25,131 nucleotides of DNA, taken from Plantago elongata (Eukaryota; Streptophyta; Magnoliopsida; Lamiales; Plantaginaceae). How positions within the stretch are numbered: the stretch's first letter is position 1; each line of letters begins with the position of its first letter. Both the position numbers and the translations under genes were made by a program. Shown here in pieces: positions 1-8,821 of this stretch. The notes under the pieces were generated by a model. It did not search any database. It saw only the letters and a list, made by a program, of their open reading frames with translations, and was not told the origin of the DNA. Location: positions 1-25,131 of the forward strand of contig JAYMSP010002283.1 in NCBI GenBank assembly GCA_036897095.1, given 5' to 3'.

Positions 1-203
1 AGTTGGCGGGCTCGTATTGGAGTAGAGGGGAAGCACGAACGGAGAAGAAAACGGAGAGAAGAAGGAGAAAACGGAGATGGCGCGGTGAACAGAGCAAAAT
101 GGCTCTGTTATCCCGTTCATTCCAATTTGGGGGAAGAAGAAGCTGCTGCAATGACGAAAATGCCCCTGGCTGGCAAAAGGGAAGAAAATAGAAGCAGGGG
201 TAT
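1..203 (-). promoter_or_regulatory. Probable 5' leader/promoter edge of a gene leaving the window leftward
   Basis: Read on the minus strand, positions 1-100 are a pyrimidine-rich stretch built of CTCCGTTTTCT-like units, without any ATG, and clearly richer in GC than the next 5 kb. Such CT-rich ATG-free DNA is typical of plant 5' untranslated leaders just downstream of a start site. The plus-strand frame across it (MAGSYWSRGEARTEKK...) is an Arg/Lys/Glu low-complexity product of the purine repeats and resembles no family. I infer that the transcription start of a minus-strand gene lies near 100-200 and that its coding part lies outside the window. An exon or unrelated purine-rich repeat is also possible. 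Confidence 0.3.
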
Positions 204-1336
204 TCCTGTCCTTTTACAACTATATTCAACTAACTTGTTCTGGCTACCAAATGACTCGTAAATAAATCCGAAAAAATTGACAAACCACTTCCCGGACATT
301 TATCAAGCCATTTTCGAGCCATCGGAAAAATAAAATAAATATTTTTATTTTATAAATTTTAATATTATTTTATTCGGAATAAACTAGTTTTCTATTTTAA
401 CGTCGAATCCGCTCGGCGTTAAAATATGAAATTCGACCTGACCTATTTATGAAATTTTCCTACTCGTACGAAATAATAAAATTAATATTTTATTCATGTA
501 CCGAAAAACCGTTGAAATTTGGCGGACCTTACATTATGATTTTAATAAAGCAATGCGTGTAGAATATTATTATCGGCTGAAGAGAAAGTTTAAGGCACAT
601 AGAATATGCATTTTGAAATGTTCGATGCAGAAATAGATTCAATAGTCTGTGTCTTATTGCAACTAATTACAAGAGCTAGAATTGAGACAACATGAGCTCC
701 AACTAAATGTTGAACAAACTGAAAAATGGACGATTTAGTCTGGATAATTAATTTGAGTAATTTAATTGTATCACATACACACCTAGAGTTTTATAGTCGC
801 AATAAGATGCATGTGAGTCGGAGTCTGATCCGAATATAATGGTTCATATGGACACAACAACTGGATGGGCGAAGGGGTGTTGTATGTGATGTGGCGGACA
901 AAAAAATTAATTTAACATTTCCTAGTAGCCGATTGATGGAGAATTAAAAAGAAGCGCTAAACAAGTTGCAAAAGTGAAATGATACTTTAACAAGTAGAAT
1001 GTCACTTTAACATGATAATATATAGCGGTTTTTAATAGTCAGTTGCTAGTGAATAGATAAGAAGTACTAAGTAATTTGTAAAAGTGTCATCAAAAGATTT
1101 ATTATATTATTTATTTGAAACACAACTTTAATTCATCAGTATTATTTCACGTTCCTTTTATAATTTATTCACGTTTCTTTAAAATAAATTAAAAAGTGAG
1201 ACAATATTATGCCATCCGGACCGGATCGAGCACTACTATTAGCAGGAGTGCAGGTAGTTTGAGTTGGATTTTGGACCCGTGAAACATGAGATGGCGGGTT
1301 CTCAAAAAGTGGCGCTAGTAATAGAATTGCATTTGC
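204..1336. other. Gene-free AT-rich stretch
   Basis: No reading frame of protein-like composition, no RNA gene and no clear repeat were seen here. The DNA is AT-rich with scattered short A/T runs. It probably includes upstream sequence of the gene inferred at the left edge. Confidence 0.6.
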
Positions 1337-1534
1337 ATGATGATTAAAAGTGCCCCTGTAGTAGGATTCCCATTTTGTCCATCTAAGAAATTGCCACCGA
1401 CAGGTTTAGGTAGATCAATACTTTGTAGTTGTACAGTTCTACAGGTGCTTTCAGTGAACTACTCAAACTCAACTTTAGTAAGGTCTAGAAGTATGTTTTC
1501 TCCATTATTGTATGGTAGTTCAGCTTCTTAAATT
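1337..1534 (-). pseudogene. Possible decayed coding remnant, family unknown
   Basis: The minus strand reads as about 60 codons of balanced, protein-like composition (for example LPYNNGENILLDLTKVEFE, then one stop, then LPKPVGGNFLDGQNGNP). A TAA lies just upstream and a TAG downstream. The plus strand is also open for 64 codons, so the strand call is uncertain. I do not recognise the family. Either this is a fragment of a degenerated gene or transposon, or it is a chance open region in slightly less AT-rich DNA. Confidence 0.15.
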
Positions 1535-2980
1535 ATAGACACTTGATAATTTGATATCACCGGTCAAACAAATATCTCATCTTCTTTCTTCTTTCTTATA
1601 TATACCAGTAAAACAAAACTAAATTAAATGTATATCAGTAACAGTTAATTAATTCAAAGCTAGCCCTTAATAATGAGTATGACCACAACCACCTAACTAC
1701 CTAAGCATGGAAATGCCTTGTTTTGCTAGATGAATTGCTATGGCTGTTGCATTTCCGATACCCAATTCCAAATGTGAGTTGTGCTACCTCAATTCAATTG
1801 TGATGAATTACAAAATATCTACACATAAGCAGGATTGAGACGAACTTATACGTTATAATAAGTGTTCCCCGAGCCTGAAGGTTCAAGCCCAATTGTCTAA
1901 TTAAAGTCACGAAGGGACTTGCCCGAACCTGACTCGCCAGGCTTGAAGGTCCAAGCCCCGAGCCTGGTGGACTAATCTGCAGTTAAAATTATAAGTTTTT
2001 ACTAATGGAAATTAATCCAATTTCCAATCGGCCGGGTCCGTAGAATTGCTTAGAGCCTCCCGTTTATAACTGCGTTTAGTTTCGGCACCGACAGAAAACA
2101 ATGATTGGAGGAACAAAGTGAGGTTGATTAATCACCTTTAAAATGCATTCCTCCATATTAGTGATCACATTTTAATTATTTGATGATGATATATGATAGA
2201 CTAAGATAATAGCTACACAGCACCCACTGATTGAATTGTGTCTTTCATTTAGAGATCTAATTAAGCTAACCAGTTGTCTGTTGTTTAATCTTAATTACAA
2301 ATTAAGAAGAAAGATATTGATGTCGACCATAATACACCATGCTTGTGTTTGACTACATTGTACATTGCCCGTAGTATAGTTTAGTATCTCCCTCTACAAC
2401 TTGTGTGTTGCGTTGAAGCATAGTTTGTAGGTCCAAGAATCATCAACTAAATCAGGGTATGTCAAATTTTGGGAATCGTTTTGTCCATACATTGCAGACC
2501 TTAATTTGTTATTCAATTAAACATAATGGGTGCCGAATATTAATGACACAATAATAAGACATGTAATATGAATATAAAATTGATCAAATTAGGTCAAATG
2601 TTAATTCTTGACATATATGTGAGAATTAAGGGTTAGGAGTCACTGTGGATTGGTAAGAATTTGATAATTGATTAAGAGATACGGAGAATATTTTTTTTCA
2701 ATAGACTATATATTATTAATATAAACGTAACCACAAAATGTGTTCATGCGTCAATATTATAAAAGAAAAGAAACTATCTAAATGATAACATCCATATCAA
2801 GACTATAACTTTAAACCAAATCTAAAGTGTTCACCAAAATTACAAAAGAGCGACCAACAAAATAAAAACCAAGCTTCAACACCTAAGTATACCGTAGTTA
2901 GATAGATCAAGTAGCTTTATCTTCACCACCCAAGATAAGTGCCCACCATCATGGCTATGTAAAGGTGCATCTCCACAAAC
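1535..2980. other. Gene-free AT-rich stretch
   Basis: Nothing coding was seen. The only structured part is the short GC-richer repeat at 1867-1966, listed separately. The rest is plain AT-rich DNA without splice-linked exons that I could recognise. Confidence 0.55.
1867..1966. repeat. Short GC-richer direct repeat
   Basis: CCCGAGCCTGAAGGTTCAAG (1868-1887) recurs in diverged form as CGCCAGGCTTGAAGGTCCAAG-like sequence at about 1935-1955, followed by a third partial CGAGCCTGG at 1958-1966. The core CTTGAAGGTCCAAG is itself partly palindromic. The patch stands out from its AT-rich surroundings. It may be a piece of a retroelement LTR, but no ends are visible. Confidence 0.4.
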
Positions 2981-3310
2981 AAAAAATAACCTCAAGGTAT
3001 TTAAGGTTAAATCTCAATGATTTAACCGCTCGAGTCCCCCAAGATATTGAAAACTAGATCGACGTGGTCCAGTTACTTGGGTTGTAATCACGGAACTCCT
3101 CACAGCATACAAGATATTCCTCTCACTGAGACAAAAGATACGGGGGTAAGAATCAAAAGGAAAAATAACCTCAAGAAATTTAAGATTAAATTTCAGTGGT
3201 TTAATCCCTCGAGTCCCCCAAGGTATTGAAAACTAGATCACTCTGGTCTAGTTACTTGAGTTGACATCTCAGTGACTCCTCAGAGTATACAAGATACTCC
3301 TCTCAACAGG
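2981..3310. repeat. Two tandem copies of a ~180-bp diverged repeat
   Basis: Copy A (about 2981-3130) and copy B (about 3161-3310) share the same order of blocks. These are an AAAAATAACCTCAAG block, a TTAA-GATTTAA block, CTCGAGTCCCCCAAG, then TATTGAAAACTAGATC, a GTGGTCCAGTTACTTG-like block, and a final CATACAAGATATTCCTCTCA-like block. The period is about 180 bp. The differences are mostly substitutions, so the copies are old. No function is evident. The nearby Ty1/copia remnant on the minus strand suggests they may be retroelement-derived, which is an inference. Confidence 0.8.
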
Positions 3311-3329
3311 ATTAAGAGATTCAGTAGCT

Positions 3330-3600
3330 ATGCTTGCAACACCCCACCACCATATCCTCCCCTACGACAAGTGGCAAGGGATTAACGATTAATTAGTCAT
3401 GAACACCAGTTCCTTTCCCACTAATAGCAACACCCCTCCACCCTAGGCTCAGACATGACCAGTGACAAGCAATTTAAGATGTTGTCACAAGAAAATTCAT
3501 CCCGCCCATTTTTACTAATCCCTTACACCCTATGCTTTCAAGGTACTAAAGTGGTAAGCAATTTAAGGTGCTACTATAGCTGCTAAAACCCTACCAAACG
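3330..3600. repeat. Three diverged ~90-bp tandem units
   Basis: Units begin near 3337, 3427 and 3517. They share a CAACACCCCNCCACC-like or CACCCTATG-like start and a GTGACAAGCAATTTAAG-like block about 40 bases later (GTGGCAAGGGATTAA, GTGACAAGCAATTTAAGATG, GTGGTAAGCAATTTAAGGTG). Together with the flanking ~180-bp repeat copies they form one complex repeat cluster. Confidence 0.5.
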
Positions 3601-3629
3601 CAGAAGTAACCAAGTAGCCAAGTGAACCA

Positions 3630-3793
3630 AGGGTCCCCAAAGGTATTGAAAACTAGATCACCGTGGCCTAGTTACTTAAGTTAAGCGTCCCCAGACTTCT
3701 TAGAGCATACAAGACACTCCTCTCACCGGAACTCAAAATAAAAAGGTAAAAAAGTCCTAAGATATTGAAGATTAAATCATAACCATTTAAAAG
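3630..3793. repeat. Third copy and partial fourth copy of the 2981-3310 repeat
   Basis: Positions 3630-3730 match the second half of the upstream units (GGTATTGAAAACTAGATCA, then GGCCTAGTTACTTAAG, then CATACAAGACACTCCTCTCA). Positions 3735-3793 match their first half (CCTAAGATATTGAAGATTAAATC, with substitutions). The partial copy stops just before the copia stop codon at 3806. Confidence 0.65.
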
Positions 3794-3805
3794 CATCATG
3801 AGGCA

Positions 3806-3904
3806 CTATAGTAAAAAAGTTTGATGAACGTTTAGAATGTCCTGAAAAGCGTCAAACAATACTTGTGGAAGTCCTTTAGTGAAAAATTGACTCATATGTA
3901 AAAA
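3806..3904 (-). pseudogene. Decayed Ty1/copia polyprotein C-terminus
   Basis: The minus strand encodes FTKGLPQVLFDAFQDILNV, followed a few codons later by TAG at 3808-3806. This matches the ADIFTK-L--xLF--F---L-V signature at the very end of plant Ty1/copia Pol, after the RNase H domain. The A-D-I residues before FTKG are missing, and a stop lies upstream at 3907-3905. The bases beyond that, to about 3990, give only weak out-of-frame hints of the preceding (A/R)RTKHxExDFHF region. It is a dead fragment. Intact reverse transcriptase, integrase and LTR pairs were not seen. Confidence 0.65.
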
Positions 3905-4397
3905 TCAACAGATTTCATCCATGACGTTCTACGTTGATGCTGTATGAGAGCAGGCGAGGCAAAATGTATGATCGAACGATGGACGATACCATGGGTAGTT
4001 AGTTATAAGCAACGAGGACCCAAATATTGTACCCTACTCCAGTGAGTTGCTCGAGTATGCAAGAGGCGGGTGGAAGAAGTTCATCCAGAGCAGGCATAGA
4101 GAGACATTCAAAATAGGATGCATTAAGGACTCCTAATCTACTTATACTTCTAACATATACAACACGGTAGACGGAACACCTCTTACCTTCCCTAGGCCAA
4201 TGTGTTTTGAATTGGTTATCATATTGTAACGTTATGACGATTGATCGATTGAGACCCGAAAATTTAGACGACACATTTTATCATCGAGTTGCTCTTTAAA
4301 TAATAAAGTGGACCATAAACAAACACATACATTTTCTTGTACACCTTGTCGCCACTCGCTAACACTAAGCTTCCTAATTAATCAACCATTATAATAT
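3905..4397. other. Non-coding stretch next to the copia remnant
   Basis: This part is GC-richer than its surroundings at 3990-4280 and has short open stretches on both strands (91 codons minus at 3999-4274). I cannot match them to a family. It may be further decayed retroelement sequence belonging to the same insertion. Confidence 0.4.
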
Positions 4398-5320
4398 GGG
4401 TGAATTTCATCTAGCACCCTTTTAGATTGCTTAATTATAAAGTGTATTTTAGTTCAGCTATTACATATAGGTCCATTTTTTCAATTTTGAGTTGACCAAA
4501 GTGTCTCTCCTAAACATGGACTTATTTTTCATTTTGCAAATTATCACTCATGATTTCTCTAATTCAACTAAGACCCTTTATATTTAATTATTTTTTTTAT
4601 TTTTCTATTTTCTTCGAATAAAATTATATGGACTTCTTACAACTTTCAATGTTTGATTTTTTTAAGTTTTATTTATTGAAATGTTTAAGTCATATGCCAT
4701 ATCCAACTAGTATAATTTAAAATCAAAATATTATTTAATATATTTTTAAATTCATTTTTGACAATTTCATGTCCTTTCATTTCCTATAAAGTGACTAATT
4801 CCATTTGTATTTTGTTCTTCGAATATTTTAATACAAATCAAATTGTTCAATTGCTGAAAGGAAATATAAACTGATGATCTTTCTTGAGAGTTCATATTCA
4901 GATATCCATGATGGAAATCAAGTAAAAAATAAAAATAAATTGTGCAAAAATATATTAAAATATTAAAAAGAACTAGACATTATACTTTCATTGTATAATT
5001 ATAAAAGTATAATATTAATTCTCCTATATTTATTTTGTTAATGAATGTTTGACTTTTGTAGATAATCGTAATATAAATATGGAGTAAATAATATAAATCT
5101 ATAAAATAAAATGTATATTTGAGGTAAAGGTGAAGATTGTATAAGTTAGGTTAAATGTGCAATTTGAAATATAAGGATGTTTTTGGTCATTTTTAAATAG
5201 TTTGACTTTTAAACTTATATGGAATTAGAAATAATCTAATTGGTTTATATAGTAATTGTTGATTTACGACGTACCTATTTATAAGAGAGGTATCTAGTAG
5301 GAGGCATATGAAATAAACCC
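4398..5320. mobile_element. Long-inverted-repeat (MULE- or foldback-like) non-autonomous element
   Basis: The left end reads GGGTGAATTTCATCTAGCAC (4398 onward). The reverse complement of the right end reads GGGTTTATTTCATATGCCTC (from 5320 inward). Similarity continues inward for roughly 180-200 bases per arm. It includes a GACCAAA block followed by a TTATTTTTCATTTTGCAAATT-like block on the left, which pairs with GACCAAAAACATCCTTATATT and TTTCAAATTGCACATTTAACC on the right. The middle, about 4590-5110, is AT-rich and codes for nothing. Long terminal inverted repeats around a non-coding core fit Mutator-like or foldback elements. Flanking 9-mers (TTATAATAT and TAATTAGAT) are not a clean target-site duplication, so the exact ends are uncertain. 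Confidence 0.5.
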
Positions 5321-8300
5321 TAATTAGATTTTTCCTGAGCATGATTAACTTTTTAATTTTTCTAGGTGAATTATTAAAAAATTAAATTATAGACTAGTGC
5401 GTGTCATATTTTATACGTTTTGTGTTCACTTATATATACGATGAATAACTTTTCAATTTATTAATTTTTTTATAAGATTACTATAATGTACACACGTTTG
5501 AAACTACTATGAATGCGATTCATATTGTTGCGATTAATAGCAATTTAATAACTCCCAAGTCCCAACCGAATTTCTAATAGAAACAAATTATGAATTACTT
5601 GCTTATGCAATGCGATAAAGGTTGAGAACAATTGATCATGTCTTGCGTTTGCAGTAGTGTCCGAATGTGAAGAGTAAAGCAAACGGTACCGCACCACGCG
5701 CCTGACGCGCGAAGAAAATGATGTGGTAAGAATTTTGTATCTTAGCTTAGCTTACAAACGAACTAATGCTACCTTATTCAATGTCGGAAAGCGACAGCTT
5801 GCCTTCCGCTTCGCTCAGATCATACACAACAATATTAAGATATCGGCTCCTGTTTTCCAGCCGAGCCGTAATACCCAAGCCGGCTTGAATTAGCCGTGGG
5901 TTCGGAAATTAATGAAGATAGTATAATAATGCTGTTTGTGGTCAGCAATGTATTTGGTACGGTAAGTTTGAGATATTTGTGAATTAGTACCTGCTCTTTT
6001 ACATTTATCCCAAAAACATCCATCTTCTTTTAGGTGAAATACAAAATAATTGTATTTATAATCAGTTGACAAATACTACAAAGCTGTATGTGTGCTGGTT
6101 AGGTGCGTTTTTACTTAATTTCAGCAACTTGCTACACATGTGAAGTTGTTATTTTGCGATAATCAGCATGGGAGTACTATATTTGGAATCAATGATGAAT
6201 TTCTAAAAGCTTGATCAATTTATTTTTAACAAATTCTAGCTGGAATACATTTTCATTCTAGTCACCAGATTGGTCAATTTCAGGCGAATTATTCTTTCAC
6301 AAATTAGCATGTAAAATGGAGAATTTATTCTCAAGTGTTTATTGCATTATTACAAGAACAATAGGTAATGTATGGAATGTTGTGGAATTATGCTCTAACA
6401 AATTGAACTAGTAGATTACAATATGAGTTTAGAGAAAAGTCGATACAATTAAGTGTAATTTAGGTAGAAGGTCTATGACGTCTCAATATTAATTACTCCA
6501 GATGGTGACTGTGTACCTTATGAGTTATGGGCCTGTGGTCATGGATCAAGAGTCCTTGATCAATTGAACTTTATAATTTGTAAGTTATAATTGTGATAAT
6601 GCAGGTCAAATTAAGGATCAAAATCCCAATTCAAATTTCCAATTCATAAGTTATGTATAGTTAAAAAATATTATTTTATTTTTAAAAATATATTAAAAGG
6701 TAAATATAATTTTTTTATTAATATTTATATTTTTCTAATTTTAAAATTCATAAAATGAAAGGGCGATCGCCTTATCGCCCTCTTCCGTCTTATATTAATT
6801 TTTTTTACTTACTGTTTATTGTCAGGCAGGAAGAAAGACTGCTTGACCGTAGAAAGGCCCTACTAAATTAGCTGCATTGAACTTAAATTGCGACCATATA
6901 ATTGACTCCTTTATTCAGATATTATTGTCATTTACTTATTCACCCCAATTCCAACACTCACAAATAAAGTATACCTTATTTGTACTCAAAGATATCTTGA
7001 ATTATTTTATCGTGGTTCATAAAGATTAATAAGCCAAAAGATTAACAAGCCATTACATCCTATCACAATGTAAACCATTTAACTACATATGAAACTCAAA
7101 TATATATTGCAACGCTCAAAATGATCATATCTTGAGAAACTTCTCATAGGGCACATCAAATACATTAAACTACAAGGTAATATTTACCACGAAAGTATAA
7201 GACGTAACTATATAAATCAAATGATCGAATCTCGATCGATAATAACATGAATATGACATCCATTGATTCTTGGGACCAATATTTTATAATAAAAACTATT
7301 TATGTTTAAGGTCGAACTTTTATAGTCCATTGTTGGGTACTGGTAAAATGGTACATATACCCTACGAAGAAAAATGAAAAGGGTAAAAAAGGACGACAAC
7401 AAAAGCAAGAAAGGAAGGGAGTGTCGGTGTTGAGTTGGGCTAAAAATCATGGAGACAAGAGCAGCTAATTAGCCAGCGAGCCAGCCACCTGAAATTGCCA
7501 CCCAATACCACTAAATTCACTTCATCCGCGTGGTCCCTCTTCCAGTCTGTCTCTCAATTTCCCCTTTTACCCCTACCGATGCTTCCAAAATTACCACCAC
7601 CAACAACTACTAATCTCTCATTAGCTACACTATCACTCGTAAGCTTAATCTCATCACACTTGTAAATTCATTCCTTCCCTCCCTTTCTTGTTAATCGGCC
7701 ACTTTCACCTGTCTTTTCCTCTTTTTAATTATACATACATACTCCACCTCCTCACCTTTCTCCATTACTTAATTCAAGTCCCAACTCACTTTGTCCTATT
7801 TCCCCTAACAATAACACCATTAGAGTTAAATACTATCTCTCCCGATACCGTATAGGTTATTGAACTTGCACAAAATCATTATCATTATATTTCACAAATA
7901 ATTATTAATTGTCTTTTCTCTTTAAAATACAATTATAGAATTATTAATTCATTATTTCTGTAACAACATGGCCCCTTACAGGCCGGTGCAGGTACTCATT
8001 AGTAACTATTCGAATGATATGATGGTCCCACTACAACAATATAAGTCCATTTCCGGACACTCTGACTTCTCTCGTGCACTAACCGGAAAACTTATCAGTT
8101 GGTCAACCATCTTAAAGTTGTCCCGGAGCAATCACACTTAATTCTAGAAATATTTTAAGTGAATTCCCGAAAATAAATGTGCACCTTATTAATATAAGAA
8201 ATATTATCGTTTCTTTTAATCTTATTGAATTTAACTTGAAATTTTAAGGTGTAAAATTTCATTCATATAAAATTAAATCACCATAATTCGCTAAAAGGTT

Positions 8301-8590
8301 GTCAAAAACTATGTTAAAGCTAAATATGTATATGAAATTGAGAACATTGATGTGCGGTACATTTAAGTGTATTTAGACAAATAATAATACGAAAGCACCT
8401 CACAATAATACTTTGATCAAGAATACACACATACATTACAGTACGTTAAAATAATTTAAAAATAGAAAATCTTTAAAAGTTCCAAAAGGCCGTGTCTAAT
8501 CTGTCACAGTCTCTACTAGTTTACCTTGGAAGCACAATAACATAATTAATTTTATTTTTACACCTTTCTACTTTAATATTCCACCAAACT
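5321..8590. other. Gene-free AT-rich intergenic DNA upstream of the FLA gene
   Basis: No coding region was recognised. Small notable patches are the CpG-rich words at 5688-5716 (GCACCACGCGCCTGACGCGC) and a perfect 8-bp-stem hairpin at 6760-6781. The part from about 7440 to 8590 is less AT-rich and lies within normal promoter distance of the plus-strand gene starting at 8822. I could not pick out a convincing TATA box. Confidence 0.55.
6760..6781. repeat. Short GC-rich perfect hairpin in AT-rich DNA
   Basis: AGGGCGAT and ATCGCCCT pair as an 8-bp stem around a 6-base loop (CGCCTT). The stem also contains the palindrome GGCGATCGCC. The flanks are almost pure A/T. It may be an end-to-end remnant of a small transposon. 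It does not resemble a plant microRNA precursor, because the stem is too short. Confidence 0.5.
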
Positions 8591-8599
8591 AGCTACACA

Positions 8600-8821
8600 T
8601 ACACCCTCTCATCTCACTCCTCAAACCCAGTCCATCATTTTTTCCTCTCACCATTGAGAGAGAACAAACAACCACAACACAACACAACACAACACAACAC
8701 ACCAGACTCTCTTCTCTGCACTACACACATTTCTTTCTTTCCTTTCTTAGTGAGAGAAAAACAAACAAGCTAAAACAAACCACATTTCTAGAGTGAGAAT
8801 AGAGAAACCCAAAAAGTCGCC
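8600..8821 (+). promoter_or_regulatory. Probable 5' UTR of the FLA gene with Y-patches and an (ACAAC)n repeat
   Basis: CT-rich patches (CTCTCATCTCACTCCTC at about 8605, and CTTTCTTTCCTTTCTTAG near the end) resemble the pyrimidine patches around plant transcription starts. An (ACAAC/AACAC)n run of about six units covers 8674-8702. The start codon sits in GCCATGG, a strong plant and general eukaryotic start context. The transcription start itself is inferred, and no clear TATA box was found. Confidence 0.45.

Noticed and set aside
3999..4274. 91-codon minus-strand frame upstream of the copia tail as part of Pol
   Set aside because: It does not show the expected RNase H residues (the AEAEY and ARTKH regions), so it cannot be claimed as the same protein.
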